Shown in pieces: positions 1 to 9,268 of a stretch of 64,000 bases of DNA. The translations under genes were made by a program, and so were the position numbers. Source of the DNA: Dokdonella sp. (GTDB lineage: Bacteria; Pseudomonadota; Gammaproteobacteria; Xanthomonadales; Rhodanobacteraceae). A model generated the notes under the pieces. The model was not told where the DNA came from. It worked only from the letters and a program-made list of their open reading frames with translations, and did not search any database. Every line of letters starts with the position of its first letter. The first letter of the stretch is position 1. Location: NCBI GenBank assembly GCA_023228465.1, contig JALOBC010000001.1:159254-223253 (forward strand), in the 5' to 3' direction.

Positions 1-720
1 GTGTCCTCCCAATCCGGCAGCGCGGACGTGCTCGAGGCGCTCGGCGCGGTCATCGATCTCGGCTCCGCGCAGGTCGCCGCCTGCTTCGCGGAAACGGGCA
101 TCGGTTTCATGTTCGCGCCCAACCATCATCCGGCGATGAAGAGGGTGGCGCCGGTGCGGCGCGAACTGGGCGTGCGCACCCTGTTCAACATCCTCGGGCC
201 GCTGACCAATCCCGCCGGCGCGCCGAACATCCTCATGGGCGTGTTTCACCCGGACCTGGTCGGCATCCAGACGCGCGCATTGCAGCGCCTGGGGGCCCGG
301 CACGCGCTGGTGGTATGGGGCAAGGATGGCCTGGACGAGATTTCACTGGGTGGCGCCACGCTGGTTGGCGAACTCAGGGATGGAGAGGTGCGCGAGTACG
401 AGATCGAGCCGGAGGACTTCGGCCTGGCCATGGCGTCGAGCCGCAATCTGCGCGTCCGCAACGCCGGTGAATCCATGGCCATGCTGCGCAACGTGCTGGA
501 CGGCGAGCCCGGCGTGCCGGGCGACATCGTCGCGCTCAATGCGGGCGCGGCGCTCTACGCCGCCGACGTGGTGAATTCCATCGCCGCCGGCATCGAGCGC
601 GCCCGCGCCGCGCTCGCCAGCGGCGCGGCGCGGGCGAAGATGGAAGCGTTCGTCGCCGCCACGCGGCGCCTGGCGTCCGACCCCTCGAACGCGAGTCCGG
701 TTCAAGCCAGCCCGGCATGA
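1..720 (+). CDS. trpD: Anthranilate phosphoribosyltransferase, 3' part (5' end outside window)
   Basis: TrpD transfers the phosphoribosyl group of PRPP to anthranilate, the second dedicated step of tryptophan synthesis in the cytoplasm. The visible 239 residues begin at the [11 protein letters not shown] motif and contain the [19 protein letters not shown] block typical of the family. The family is usually about 340 residues, so roughly the first 100, including the PRPP-binding glycine loop, lie upstream of the window. The first GTG is therefore internal and not the start. The stop overlaps an ATG (ATGA) that could begin trpC, so trpD and trpC are very probably cotranscribed and perhaps translationally coupled. 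Confidence 0.95.
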   Translation: MSSQSGSADVLEALGAVIDLGSAQVAACFAETGIGFMFAPNHHPAMKRVAPVRRELGVRTLFNILGPLTNPAGAPNILMGVFHPDLVGIQTRALQRLGARHALVVWGKDGLDEISLGGATLVGELRDGEVREYEIEPEDFGLAMASSRNLRVRNAGESMAMLRNVLDGEPGVPGDIVALNAGAALYAADVVNSIAAGIERARAALASGAARAKMEAFVAATRRLASDPSNASPVQASPA

Positions 721-770
721 CGCCAGACGGCCTGACGCCCGACCCGACTCACATCATCAATTCCACGTTC

Positions 771-1562
771 ATGGACATCCTTGCCCGAATCCTTGCCCGC
801 AAGCGCGAAGAAGTGGCCGCGCGCAGCGCGCGACTCCCGCTTGCCGAATTGGCCGGTCGCATCGACGAGCTGCCGCCCACGCGCGGCTTTGCCGCCGCAC
901 TGGAGGCAAAGCTGGAAGCCGGCTTGCCGGCGGTGATCGCCGAGATCAAGAAGGCCAGCCCCTCGCAGGGCGTCATCCGCGTGGATTTCGATCCGGCGGC
1001 CATCGCGGGCAGCTACGCGCGCGCCGGTGCGGCCTGCCTGTCGGTGCTGACCGATGTCGACTTCTTCCAGGGCGCCGATGAATATCTGGCCGCCGCGCGC
1101 GCGGCCTGCGCGCTGCCGGTATTGCGCAAGGACTTCGTCGTCGATGCCTGGCAGGTGTACGAGGCGCGCGTGCTGGGGGCCGACTGCGTGCTGCTGATCG
1201 TCGCTGCGCTGGAGGACGGTGCGCTGCTCGATCTCGCGCTGCTGGCAGCCGAGCTGGATCTGGACGTGCTGGTCGAAGTGCACGACGAGGCGGAGCTGGA
1301 GCGGGCGCTGGACGTGCCGGCGCCCCTGCTCGGCATCAACAACCGCAATCTGCGCACATTCGAAACGTCCCTCGACACCACCCTGCGCATGCGCGACCGG
1401 GCCGATGGCGGGCGCGTGCTGGTAACGGAAAGCGGCATCCACGCGCCGGCCGACGTCACGCGCATGCGCGCCGCCGGCGTGCATGCGTTCCTGGTCGGCG
1501 AAGCGTTCATGCGCGCGCCCGATCCCGGGGCCGAGCTGGCGCGCCTGTTCTTCCCGGCCTGA
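771..1562 (+). CDS. trpC: Indole-3-glycerol phosphate synthase
   Basis: TrpC closes the indole ring of CdRP to give indole-3-glycerol phosphate, directly after TrpD and TrpF in tryptophan synthesis. The motifs are clear: [10 protein letters not shown] with the catalytic lysine near the N-terminus, [27 protein letters not shown] and a final ESGI loop, all of the TIM-barrel family. The chosen ATG gives 263 residues beginning [11 protein letters not shown], which matches the usual family N-terminus. An in-frame ATG at 717 overlaps the trpD stop and would add 18 residues. Neither start has a good ribosome site. It converges on clp with about 10 bp between the stops. Confidence 0.95.
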   Translation: MDILARILARKREEVAARSARLPLAELAGRIDELPPTRGFAAALEAKLEAGLPAVIAEIKKASPSQGVIRVDFDPAAIAGSYARAGAACLSVLTDVDFFQGADEYLAAARAACALPVLRKDFVVDAWQVYEARVLGADCVLLIVAALEDGALLDLALLAAELDLDVLVEVHDEAELERALDVPAPLLGINNRNLRTFETSLDTTLRMRDRADGGRVLVTESGIHAPADVTRMRAAGVHAFLVGEAFMRAPDPGAELARLFFPA

Positions 1563-1572
1563 CGCCCGCGTT

Positions 1573-2286
1573 TCAGCGCACGCCGAGCACCAGGATGGTC
1601 TTGCCGGCGACGTCGATCATGCCCTGCTCCTCGAGCTGCTTGAGCACCCGCCCGACCATCTCGCGCGAGCAGCCGACGATGCGACTGATCTCCTGGCGCG
1701 AGATGCGGATCTGCTTGCCGCGCGGGTGGGTCATGGCGTCGGGTTCGTCGATCAGATCGAGCAGGGTCTTGGCCACGCGGCCGGTCACGTCCATGAAGGC
1801 CAGGCGGCTGACCTTGCGCGAGGTGTGCAGCAGGCGGTTGGTGAGCTGCGAACCGATGGCGAACAGGATCTTCGGACATTCCTCGCGCAGCGGCCCCTCG
1901 AACAGCGCGAACATGCGCTCGTAGCTGATCTCGGCCAGCTCGCAGGGCGTGCGGGTCTTGACCATCACCTCGCGCCGCGGGGTTTCGACGAACAGGCCCA
2001 TCTCGCCGATGAACTCACCGCGGTTGATGTAGGCCAGGATCAGTTCGCGGCCTTCCTCGTCTTCGGAGGAGACCGTCAGCGAGCCCTCGATGATGTAATA
2101 GAGGATGTTGGCCGAGTCACCCGGGCGGATGATGGCGGTCTTGCTGGCATAGCGGCGGCGGTGGCAGGCCGCCAGGAAGCGCTCGATGGCGCCACGGTCG
2201 GGCGTGAGCATGGCCGGCGCCTGTACGCGATGGATCTCGCGTTGCAGGTTGTAGCGGAAATCAACGACTTTTGCTTGCGGTTCCAC
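1573..2286 (-). CDS. clp: Crp/Fnr-family global regulator, Clp type
   Basis: This is the CRP-like protein (237 aa) that in xanthomonads controls virulence and extracellular enzyme genes and is inhibited by cyclic di-GMP (family knowledge). The cyclic-nucleotide fold covers about residues 40-150, including GEFIGEMGLF. The Arg-Ser pair that holds the cAMP phosphate in E. coli CRP reads Arg-Glu here, as in Clp. The C-terminal winged helix contains ISRQEISRIVGCSREMVGRV. The GTG start was chosen because TGGAGG lies six bases upstream; a longer frame upstream has no support. It is divergent from speD. The large cyclic-di-GMP sensor at 9.9-14.5 kb would be a natural partner, but that link is inference. 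Confidence 0.92.
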   Translation of the reverse strand: MEPQAKVVDFRYNLQREIHRVQAPAMLTPDRGAIERFLAACHRRRYASKTAIIRPGDSANILYYIIEGSLTVSSEDEEGRELILAYINRGEFIGEMGLFVETPRREVMVKTRTPCELAEISYERMFALFEGPLREECPKILFAIGSQLTNRLLHTSRKVSRLAFMDVTGRVAKTLLDLIDEPDAMTHPRGKQIRISRQEISRIVGCSREMVGRVLKQLEEQGMIDVAGKTILVLGVR

Positions 2287-2383
2287 GTAATCCCTCCAGG
2301 TCGGATCGTGGCAAGGACCTTGGCAGGCGGAACGGGACGGATATCGGCCCGCTTGCGAGCCCGCGCTGCCGGGTCGGGGCCAT

Positions 2384-2412
2384 CTTATGGCACGTTGCAC
2401 CCGTGTTGACAA
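2384..2412 (-). promoter_or_regulatory. Candidate sigma-70 promoter for clp
   Basis: On the minus strand TTGTCA is followed after exactly 17 bases by CATAAG, about 100 bases upstream of the clp GTG start. Spacing is ideal and each box has four or five consensus matches. The call rests on the sequence match only. Confidence 0.5.
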
Positions 2413-2453
2413 TCGGCGGCCGCGGTGGCGGCCCCGGTTTGTGGCCTGGTCGG

Positions 2454-2482
2454 TTTCATCGCGGGGGCGCTTGCCGCATAAT
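2454..2482 (+). promoter_or_regulatory. Candidate sigma-70 promoter for speD
   Basis: A CATAAT -10 box lies 45 bases upstream of the speD start, with a weak -35 (TTTCAT) 17 bases before it. A perfect TTGACA at 2406-2411 has no -10 at the right distance on this strand and instead overlaps the clp promoter on the other strand. Confidence 0.4.
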
Positions 2483-2527
2483 TGCCCGCTTGCGTTCGAC
2501 GCGTGTCCGTTCCCGAGGTGTTCCGTA

Positions 2528-3313
2528 GTGGTCAAGCCGATCCCGCGCCTGCAACTGCAGGGGTTCAACAACCTGACGAAGGCGCTCAGCTTCAACATCT
2601 ACGACATCTGCTATGCAGTGTCCGAAGACCAGCGCCAGCGCTACATCGAGTACATCGACGAGCAGTACGACTCCGATCGGCTGACCCAGATCCTGACCGA
2701 CGTGGCCGACATCATCGGCGCCAACGTCCTCAACATCGCGCGCCAGGACTACGACCCGCAGGGCGCTTCGGTGACGATCCTGATTTCCGAGCACCCGGTG
2801 GTGGAGAAGCTTGGCAAGGACATGATTTCCGATGCCATCGTGGCGCACCTGGACAAGAGCCACATCACGGTGCACACCTATCCGGAAACGCACCCGCACA
2901 ACGGCATCGCGACCTTTCGCGCCGACATCGACGTGGCCACCTGCGGGGTCATCTCGCCGTTGCGCGCGCTCAACTTCCTGATCGACAGCTTCGAGTCGGA
3001 CATCGTGACCATGGACTATCGCGTGCGCGGCTTCACCCGCGACGTGAAGGGGCGCAAGCACTACATCGACCACAAGATCAACTCGATCCAGGACTACCTG
3101 GCGCGCCACATCCGCCAGAAGTACGAGATGTTCGACGTCAACGTCTACCAGGAGAACATCTTCCATACGAAGATGCACATCAAGGACTTCGACCTGGACA
3201 CCTACCTGTTCGAGGCCAACGCCGACGATCTCTCGTTCAAGGATCGCCAGCGCATCGAACAGCTCCTGCGCCGCGAGATCGAGGAGCTGTTCCACGGCCG
3301 CAATCTGGTCTGA
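2528..3313 (+). CDS. speD: S-adenosylmethionine decarboxylase proenzyme, class 1A
   Basis: SpeD makes decarboxylated AdoMet, the aminopropyl donor for spermidine. The 261-residue product aligns along its length with the E. coli enzyme: [20 protein letters not shown] near the start, [20 protein letters not shown], and [11 protein letters not shown] near the end. The HLDKSH motif places the self-cleavage serine at about residue 111; it becomes the pyruvoyl cofactor. The GTG start is preceded by GAGGTG at a suitable distance. No spermidine synthase gene is adjacent. It is divergent from clp, a pairing also found in xanthomonads. Confidence 0.95.
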   Translation: MVKPIPRLQLQGFNNLTKALSFNIYDICYAVSEDQRQRYIEYIDEQYDSDRLTQILTDVADIIGANVLNIARQDYDPQGASVTILISEHPVVEKLGKDMISDAIVAHLDKSHITVHTYPETHPHNGIATFRADIDVATCGVISPLRALNFLIDSFESDIVTMDYRVRGFTRDVKGRKHYIDHKINSIQDYLARHIRQKYEMFDVNVYQENIFHTKMHIKDFDLDTYLFEANADDLSFKDRQRIEQLLRREIEELFHGRNLV

Positions 3314-3315
3314 AG

Positions 3316-3335
3316 GCCGGTTCTGGCGAACCGGC
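3316..3335 (+). terminator. Hairpin after speD
   Basis: A seven-base-pair stem (GCCGGTT/AACCGGC) with a six-base loop begins two bases after the speD stop. No T-run follows, so it may stabilise the transcript end rather than terminate on its own. Confidence 0.3.
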
Positions 3336-3437
3336 GGGCGTGCCTGTCGCGCGCGTCGCGCCTGTCGCAGCCATCCCCGGCTGCGGCGGTGTGCCGCGGC
3401 AATTCCCGCTTCATCCTTCCCTGCGCGTGGGCAGCGC

Positions 3438-4082
3438 TCACACGCGATAGGCCACCCGCTTCATCACGCCGGCAGCGAACTTCATGAGGCCGGGGATGGG
3501 GAAGGGCAGCTCAGCCGCGCCCGCCGCCTGGGCGTTGCGGGCGTGACGCGCTTCATCTTCCTTCATGCGCGCAACGATCGCGCGGCTGCGCGCGTCATCC
3601 TGGGGCAGGGTTTCCAGATGCTGGCCAAGGTGCGCCTCCACCTGGCGCTCGGTCTCGACGACGAAGCCGAGGCTGATGCGATCGCCGACCAGGCCGGCGC
3701 CGGCCCCGATGACCCAGGCGCCGGCATACCAGAGCGGGTTGAGCAGGCTCGCGCGGCTTCCCAGTTCATCCAGCCTCTGCCCGCACCAGGCGAGGTGGTC
3801 GGTTTCCTCCGCCGCGGCGTCCAGCAGTTGCCTGCGCAGGGGCTCCTCGCGCGCCACCGCGGCCTGGCCGAAGTAGAGCGCCTGCGCGCAGACTTCACCG
3901 ACATGGTTGATGCGCATCAGCCCGGCGGCATGGCGGCGCGCGCCGGCATCCAGTTCCGCGTCGGGAAGGTCGCCGGCAGGCGAGGGCTGCACCGACGGCG
4001 GGCTCGGCACGAAGGCGGTTTCCAGGGCGCGCCCGAACTCGACCAGCGCGCGATCCAGGACTGAAAGCTTGCGTATCGTCAT
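3438..4082 (-). CDS. coq7: 2-polyprenyl-3-methyl-6-methoxy-1,4-benzoquinone monooxygenase, Coq7 type
   Basis: This is the di-iron hydroxylase of a late ubiquinone-synthesis step, used in place of the flavoprotein UbiF of E. coli. The carboxylate and histidine ligands are visible in order: INHVGEV, EETDH, ERQVEAH and KEDEARH. The protein is 214 residues, normal for the bacterial family, and acts at the membrane face. The ATG giving [13 protein letters not shown] was chosen by similarity. Another ATG nine bases upstream is possible and neither has a strong ribosome site. It converges with speD and diverges from rplM. Confidence 0.93.
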   Translation of the reverse strand: MTIRKLSVLDRALVEFGRALETAFVPSPPSVQPSPAGDLPDAELDAGARRHAAGLMRINHVGEVCAQALYFGQAAVAREEPLRRQLLDAAAEETDHLAWCGQRLDELGSRASLLNPLWYAGAWVIGAGAGLVGDRISLGFVVETERQVEAHLGQHLETLPQDDARSRAIVARMKEDEARHARNAQAAGAAELPFPIPGLMKFAAGVMKRVAYRV

Positions 4083-4261
4083 GGCCGCCATTGTCCAGCG
4101 CAAACCGTGGCAATGCCAGCCATGGGTACACATTGCGGCGCCTCACCTGCCGATCGGCGGGCGGTCATCCCGCCGGGGTTGGGGATTTTCTGCCCCACCC
4201 TTGCAGTCGCGCCGGTGTTTCGTGCTAGCATTGCCGTCTTCCCCGGCGCCGGTTTGAGGAT

Positions 4262-4290
4262 TTGCCACTCGATGGCGATTCCGCTATTCT
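4262..4290 (+). promoter_or_regulatory. Sigma-70 promoter for rplM-rpsI
   Basis: TTGCCA and TATTCT are separated by exactly 17 bases and lie 56 bases upstream of the rplM start, leaving a leader of about 50 nt. This is the expected position for a ribosomal protein operon promoter. Confidence 0.6.
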
Positions 4291-4345
4291 CCCGCGCCCT
4301 CACACCGCGAGCCCGCATGCCGGGCCGAAGCAGAGTCATCCGGAC

Positions 4346-4780
4346 ATGAAAACGATCAGCGCCAAGGCAGAGGGCGTGAAGCGCGACTGGTACGTGGTCG
4401 ACGCCAGCGGCAAGACCCTGGGTCGCCTGTGCACCGAGCTTGCGCATCGTCTGCGCGGCAAGCACAAGCCCGTCTATACCCCGCACGTCGATACCGGCGA
4501 CTACCTGGTCGTGATCAATGCGGAGAAGGTGGCGGTCACCGGCAAGAAGCTGGAAGACAAGAACTACCACCGCTTCACCGGCCACATCGGCAACCTGAAG
4601 ACGATTTCGTTGAAGGACATGCTGGCCAGGCACCCCGAGCGCGTCATCGAGATCGGCGTCAAGGGCATGCTGCCCAAGAATCCGCTTGGCCGGGCCATGT
4701 ACCGCAAGCTCAAGGTCTATGCCGGCGCCGAACATCCGCATGCTGCGCAGCAGCCGCAGGTTCTGGATATCCCGGCGTAA
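4346..4780 (+). CDS. rplM: 50S ribosomal protein L13
   Basis: L13 is an early-assembling large-subunit protein. The 144-residue product has the family landmarks [37 protein letters not shown] and [11 protein letters not shown]. Its length matches the 142 residues of E. coli. The ATG was chosen for the normal N-terminus; the longer upstream frame has no support. It is followed after 63 bases by rpsI, the universal L13-S9 pair, and both are probably read from the promoter just upstream. Confidence 0.98.
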   Translation: MKTISAKAEGVKRDWYVVDASGKTLGRLCTELAHRLRGKHKPVYTPHVDTGDYLVVINAEKVAVTGKKLEDKNYHRFTGHIGNLKTISLKDMLARHPERVIEIGVKGMLPKNPLGRAMYRKLKVYAGAEHPHAAQQPQVLDIPA

Positions 4781-4843
4781 GGCGGGAAGCAACGCGTGAA
4801 CCGCGCGCCAGCGTGCGGATTTCCAAACAACAGCAGGTCATTC

Positions 4844-5236
4844 ATGGCGATTCAGCAGAATTACGGTACCGGCCGTCGCAAGTCTTCCACCGCGCGCGTG
4901 TTCCTGCGCAAGGGCAGTGGTGCGATCACCGTCAACGGCAAGCCGCTCGACACGTTCTTTGGCCGCGAGACCTCGCGCATGATCGTGCGCCAGCCGCTGG
5001 AGCTCACCCAGAGCCAGGACAAGTTCGACGTGCTGGTGACGGTCGAAGGCGGCGGCATGACCGGCCAGGCCGGCGCCATCCGTCTGGGCATCGCGCGTGC
5101 CTTGACCGAGTACGATGAAACCCTCAAGTCGCCGCTGCGCAAGGCGGGCTTCATGACCCGCGATGCCCGCGAGGTCGAGCGCAAGAAGGTGGGCCTGCAC
5201 AAGGCACGCCGCGCGACGCAGTACTCCAAGCGCTAA
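4844..5236 (+). CDS. rpsI: 30S ribosomal protein S9
   Basis: S9 is a small-subunit protein whose basic C-terminal tail reaches the P-site tRNA. The 130-residue product begins [20 protein letters not shown], contains LGIARAL and [20 protein letters not shown], and ends QYSKR, the conserved terminal Ser-Lys-Arg. Length equals that of E. coli S9. It lies downstream of rplM in the same operon. Confidence 0.98.
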   Translation: MAIQQNYGTGRRKSSTARVFLRKGSGAITVNGKPLDTFFGRETSRMIVRQPLELTQSQDKFDVLVTVEGGGMTGQAGAIRLGIARALTEYDETLKSPLRKAGFMTRDAREVERKKVGLHKARRATQYSKR

Positions 5237-5332
5237 GACGCAACCCCGGCCGGAGCCTGCGCATCGCTGCGTGGGTTCCCGGTTTCAGGCCCGCTGCGCA
5301 GGCCGTGGGCAATCGGGTAGAATTGCTTTCCT

Positions 5333-5407
5333 AGCCCCGTCGCCAAGTGGTAAGGCACCTGACTCTGACTCAGGCATTCGGTGGTTCGAATCCATCCGGG
5401 GCTGCCA
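5333..5407 (+). tRNA. tRNA-Gln (anticodon CUG)
   Basis: The cloverleaf closes fully. The acceptor arms AGCCCCG and CGGGGCT pair over seven bases, the D arm is GCC/GGC, the anticodon stem is CCTGA/TCAGG around loop CTCTGAC (anticodon CTG), and the T arm GGTGG/CCATC encloses TTCGAAT. The discriminator is G and the CCA end is encoded. The body closely resembles E. coli tRNA-Gln. A TAGAAT box ten bases upstream may be its -10. Confidence 0.97.
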
Positions 5408-5446
5408 GACCCGCAGATGCGCAAATGCTTCGCGCGTCCTGCCCAA

Positions 5447-5476
5447 CACAAGGCCCGCCGATCGGCGGGCCTTGTG
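5447..5476. terminator. Palindromic hairpin between tRNA-Gln and the convergent gene
   Basis: A perfect 13-base-pair stem, CACAAGGCCCGCC and its complement, closes on a GATC loop. It lies 40 bases after the tRNA and four bases before the stop of the opposing gene, so it can serve both directions. The downstream T-tract is short (CTTTC), so it is a good but not classical intrinsic terminator. Confidence 0.65.
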
Positions 5477-5479
5477 CTT

Positions 5480-7000
5480 TCAGCCACGCCGTGACCCGTG
5501 TCGGCGCAGGCCTAGGCTGGCGAACAGCAGCATCAATGCCCACATGATACCCCTGCCCGCCGCACCCAGCGTGGGGACAGGCGTGGCCGGCTCCGGTGGT
5601 GCGCCGGGCTGCCACTCGTAGGCGCCGATGTCGGCGGCGGCGCCGAACACGCGGACGAATGGACTGCCCCGCTGGTCATCGGCAAGGCCTTCCCGATTGT
5701 TGCCGGCGTCGATGGCCGGGCTGCCGGGTGCCAGCGCATGGGTCCGGGTGGGTCCGCCATTGGCCAGCAGGGGGCCGAGGCCCGCGTCGGCGTGCAGCGT
5801 ATCGCCGGGCAAGGACAGCTCGGGCGCGTTCGCGCCGATCAGGTTGTTGCCACCCTGGATCGACAGGGTTCTGCCGGCCGGCCCTTCGATGTCGGCGAAA
5901 TGCCCCGCACCGGCGAAGTTGCCCTGGATGAGCGTGCTCTGCAGTTGCGTGCCGTTCTCCGTCAACCAGAGACCGCCACCCGCCACGGCAACGTTGCCGG
6001 TCAAGGTGCTGTTGCTCGCGCGCAGCGCCGCTGGCCAGCGCAGGAACAGCGCCCCGCCCATGGCGCTGGCCGCGAGGTTGCCCGAGAAGGTACTGTTGAC
6101 CACCGTCATGCTGCTGAAGGTGGCGATTCCGCCGCCGCGACCGCCGCTCCGGTTGGCGTCGATGGTCGAGTTGCGTACCTCGCCGCCGCGCACGCTGACA
6201 ATGCCGCCGCCGATGTCATAGCTGGTGTAGCCCGGGCGCTCGCGATGGATGGCCTGGTTGCCGGACACCGTGCTGTCGGTCAGATCCATGGTGTACACGA
6301 ACGCCGCGCCACCGAAGGCGGCGGTGTCGGTGAGACCGTGCACGCCCAGTGCAGTGTTGCCCGACAGCGTGCTGTTGGCCATCGTCAGCCCGTAGGCATA
6401 CAGCGCGCCGCCGTAGGCGCCGATCGCCGCGGCGTAGCAGTTGCGCACGCTTGCATCGACGAGCGTGATGAAGGCGGCCGACGCAATGCAGGCGCCACCG
6501 GCAACGTCGAAGCGATCGGCACGGTTGAGGCCGTTCTCCACCGTCAGGCCGCGCAGCGTGAACGTGCCCTGGCCCGAGTGCACGAACACCCGGTCGTCGC
6601 GATGGCCATCGATCGTCAGCTGGTCGCGGCCCGGCCCGGCCAGCGTGAGGTTGTCCGCGTCCACCGCGATGGCTCCGGTGGCGAGCGTGATGCGCGCACA
6701 GGTGAGTCGGGTGAGATCGATGACGTCCCCATCGCCCGCCCCGGCGATCGTTCCGCGCAGGCTGCCGATGCCGTCATCGTCACAGTTGCCGACCAGGTGG
6801 GTCGCGTGCCTGCCTGGTGGCGTCGGGGGCCGGCGTGGCGCAGAAAGGTCCGCGAAGATGCGGCGTGCCGGATCGGCACGCAAGCCGGGCGGCACCGCGG
6901 GTGCCAGGTCGGGTGCGGATACCGCTGCCTGGGTGGTGCCGGCCACCAGGCCCGCCAGCAGCGCAACGGTCAGGCGTATGGGGTCGGGCTGCTTGGACAT
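5480..7000 (-). CDS. Exported parallel beta-helix protein with IPTL-CTERM-like sorting tail
   Basis: The 506-residue product has an N-terminal signal peptide ending near ...AGTTQA. Its long central region is full of right-handed beta-helix repeats built on NSTxSGN and GGGI/GGAL units (for example NSTLSGNTA, DSTVSGNQA, NSTFSGNLA), as in choice-of-anchor and Pmp-like proteins. The C-terminus has the IPTL-CTERM layout: VPTLGAAG, a hydrophobic stretch WALMLLFASLG, then a basic end LRRHGSRRG. That signal is known to be processed by a dedicated exosortase; none is encoded in this window. GAGGGAAG precedes the ATG. The protein is likely cell-envelope or surface exposed. Its substrate or partner is unknown. 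Confidence 0.8.
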   Translation of the reverse strand: MSKQPDPIRLTVALLAGLVAGTTQAAVSAPDLAPAVPPGLRADPARRIFADLSAPRRPPTPPGRHATHLVGNCDDDGIGSLRGTIAGAGDGDVIDLTRLTCARITLATGAIAVDADNLTLAGPGRDQLTIDGHRDDRVFVHSGQGTFTLRGLTVENGLNRADRFDVAGGACIASAAFITLVDASVRNCYAAAIGAYGGALYAYGLTMANSTLSGNTALGVHGLTDTAAFGGAAFVYTMDLTDSTVSGNQAIHRERPGYTSYDIGGGIVSVRGGEVRNSTIDANRSGGRGGGIATFSSMTVVNSTFSGNLAASAMGGALFLRWPAALRASNSTLTGNVAVAGGGLWLTENGTQLQSTLIQGNFAGAGHFADIEGPAGRTLSIQGGNNLIGANAPELSLPGDTLHADAGLGPLLANGGPTRTHALAPGSPAIDAGNNREGLADDQRGSPFVRVFGAAADIGAYEWQPGAPPEPATPVPTLGAAGRGIMWALMLLFASLGLRRHGSRRG

Positions 7001-7056
7001 GCGCGGGCTTCCCTCGGAACTTTGCCAGTGGATGGAGCGTGGCGCGCTGCCGACCC

Positions 7057-7701
7057 TCAGTCCATTTCCTCGGCGCCTACCAGGACCACGTCGGCGGGTC
7101 GTTGTGCGAACAGGCCGACCGTGACCACGCCGGCGATCTGGTTGATCTCGCGCTCCAGGCCCACCGGATCGGTGATGTGCAGGTGATGCACGTCGAGGAT
7201 CCAGTTGCCGTTGTCGGTGACCACGCCGTCGCGCCACACCGGCTGCCCGCCGAGCCTGACCAGCTGGCGCGCCACATGGCTGCGCGCCATGGGGATCACC
7301 TCGACCGGCAGCGGGAAGCGGCCGAGCACAGCGACGCGCTTTCCCGGATCGATGATGCACACGAACCGGCGCGAGGCGGCGGCGACGATCTTCTCGCGGG
7401 TCAGCGCGGCGCCACCGCCCTTGATCAGGTGCTTGGCGCCGTCGCATTCGTCGGCGCCATCGACATACAGCGGCAGTTCACCGGTGGCATTGAGATCGAG
7501 CACCGGAATGCCGTGCTGGCGCAGCCGCTGGGTTGATTGTTCCGAGCTTGAAACGGTGCCTTCGATGGCGTGGCGGCGCTCCGCCAGCGCATCGATGAAA
7601 TGCGCCACGGTCGAACCGGTGCCGACGCCGACGATCATGCCTTCTTCCACGTAGCGCATCGCCGCCTGCGCGGCAAGCCGCTTCTGTTCGTCCTGGTTCA
7701 T
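7057..7701 (-). CDS. rpiA: Ribose-5-phosphate isomerase A
   Basis: RpiA interconverts ribose 5-phosphate and ribulose 5-phosphate in the non-oxidative pentose phosphate pathway. The 214-residue protein shows [15 protein letters not shown], the catalytic VDGADE and [12 protein letters not shown] segments, [11 protein letters not shown] and VVTVGLFA, all co-linear with E. coli RpiA (219 aa). The ATG giving [15 protein letters not shown] was chosen because it matches the E. coli start and has GCGGA upstream. A longer frame would add 11 residues. It lies 56 bases upstream of the beta-helix gene on the same strand, with no functional link apparent. Confidence 0.97.
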   Translation of the reverse strand: MNQDEQKRLAAQAAMRYVEEGMIVGVGTGSTVAHFIDALAERRHAIEGTVSSSEQSTQRLRQHGIPVLDLNATGELPLYVDGADECDGAKHLIKGGGAALTREKIVAAASRRFVCIIDPGKRVAVLGRFPLPVEVIPMARSHVARQLVRLGGQPVWRDGVVTDNGNWILDVHHLHITDPVGLEREINQIAGVVTVGLFAQRPADVVLVGAEEMD

Positions 7702-7752
7702 CAGCAATTCCGCCGGCTGTTGTGGAGCCTGCATGGTACGCGAGCGGCTGCG

Positions 7753-8226
<474 letters not shown>

Positions 8227-8257
8227 GGGTCTTGACCTGATCATCGGGGGTTTCGCC

Positions 8258-8878
8258 TCACGGGGATGGCGCAAGGTCGATCAATTCGCGCTCCGTGGCA
8301 ATGCAGTCGAGCCGCACATCCCAGGGCATGGCCTCGATCGCGGCGACTTCCTGCATGGCGTAGCCGACGCCCACCAGCAAGGGCTTGCCTGCGCCCGCGC
8401 GATTGCGCAGGAATGCGAAACTTCGATCGTACCAGCCGCCGCCGAAACCGAGCCGGTTGCCGCGCCGGTCAAAGCCGAGCAGGGGCAGCAGCACCAGGTC
8501 CAGTTGCGCAGGTGACAGCAGGTCGCCGTCTCGGCACAGGGGTTCGGGAATGCCGTAGCGGTTGGGCGCAATGCCATCGCCTGGCTGCCAGGCCGCGAAG
8601 CGCAGGCGCCGATCGGCGCCGAGCACCGGCAGGTGCCAGATCTGGCCGCGCGCGCGCAGGCCAGGCATCAGGCCCGCCAGGGGCAGCTCGCCGTGGATCG
8701 CCCAGTAGCCGCCGACCAGGCGATCGGTGAGGAACTCGGGCAGGCGTTCGAGTTGGGCCAACAGGCCCTGCATGGCCGCCACCCGCTGCGCCGCCGAGAG
8801 GGACGCGCGTCGCGCCCGCAGTTCCTGGCGCAGGTGGCCGCGTTCCAGCTGCGCGGGTGTATTCGTTTCGGCAGGCAT
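8258..8878 (-). CDS. fau: 5-formyltetrahydrofolate cyclo-ligase
   Basis: The enzyme (YgfA) converts 5-formyl-THF to 5,10-methenyl-THF with ATP. The hallmark is LLGFDRRGNRLGFGGGWYDR in the second half, with LPVLGADRRLRFAAW and PEPLCRDG before it. From MPAETNTPAQ the product is 206 residues, normal for the family. It lies just downstream of the 6S RNA gene on the same strand, the ssrS-ygfA arrangement of E. coli, where both can be read on one transcript. Confidence 0.93.
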   Translation of the reverse strand: MPAETNTPAQLERGHLRQELRARRASLSAAQRVAAMQGLLAQLERLPEFLTDRLVGGYWAIHGELPLAGLMPGLRARGQIWHLPVLGADRRLRFAAWQPGDGIAPNRYGIPEPLCRDGDLLSPAQLDLVLLPLLGFDRRGNRLGFGGGWYDRSFAFLRNRAGAGKPLLVGVGYAMQEVAAIEAMPWDVRLDCIATERELIDLAPSP

Positions 8879-9044
8879 GCGTGGAGCTTCGCACGATCGC
8901 ACCGGGCATGCCATCGGCTGGCGAGGCACGCGCGCAAGCCGGCGTCGGCGCACTGCGCCGACCTGCATTGCGGCCATGCCTGGCCGCTCGGGAACCCGGT
9001 GAAGGCGGGCGATGCCGCCGCTCGCGTGACGTCCGCGCCAAGCC

Positions 9045-9062
9045 GCGATCAGGGATGATCGC
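9045..9062 (-). terminator. Hairpin at the 3' side of 6S RNA
   Basis: A seven-base-pair stem GCGATCA/TGATCGC with a four-base loop follows the predicted 6S 3' end. There is no T-run, so readthrough into fau is likely. Confidence 0.3.
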
Positions 9063-9067
9063 AGAAG

Positions 9068-9264
9068 TGAAGATGCCCTCCGCGGGGCCGGTGCGCATCG
9101 AACGACCTTGATCCATTGGGATCAGGTGGGAGGGCAGTGACGGAACCGCAGGCTTCCCGCTCGAGGGCGGACTTGCACAAAGGTTGCCGTCTTGCCGACC
9201 CGGGTCGTCTACAGGAACAAGGCATTTAGTAAGAATGCGCTGCCGGGCACAGCAGAGGACACCT
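9068..9264 (-). ncRNA. ssrS: 6S RNA
   Basis: 6S RNA mimics an open promoter and holds sigma-70 RNA polymerase in stationary phase. Three things support it. It lies between zapA and the 5-formyl-THF cyclo-ligase gene, the conserved place. The predicted ends form a 12-base closing stem, GGTGTCCTCTGC with GCGGAGGGCATC, allowing G-U pairs. The segment CACCTGATCCCAATGGATCA resembles the corresponding 3' part of E. coli 6S RNA, as does the GGCATCT near the 3' end. Length is about 197 nt against 184 in E. coli. Ends are estimated to within a few bases. Confidence 0.75.
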
Positions 9265-9268
9265 GAGC

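Noticed and set aside
5256-5302. GCCTGCGCA/TGCGCAGGC inverted pair between rpsI and tRNA-Gln
   Set aside because: The arms are only nine bases and the loop is about 29. It may be a weak rpsI transcript end, but the evidence is too thin to annotate.
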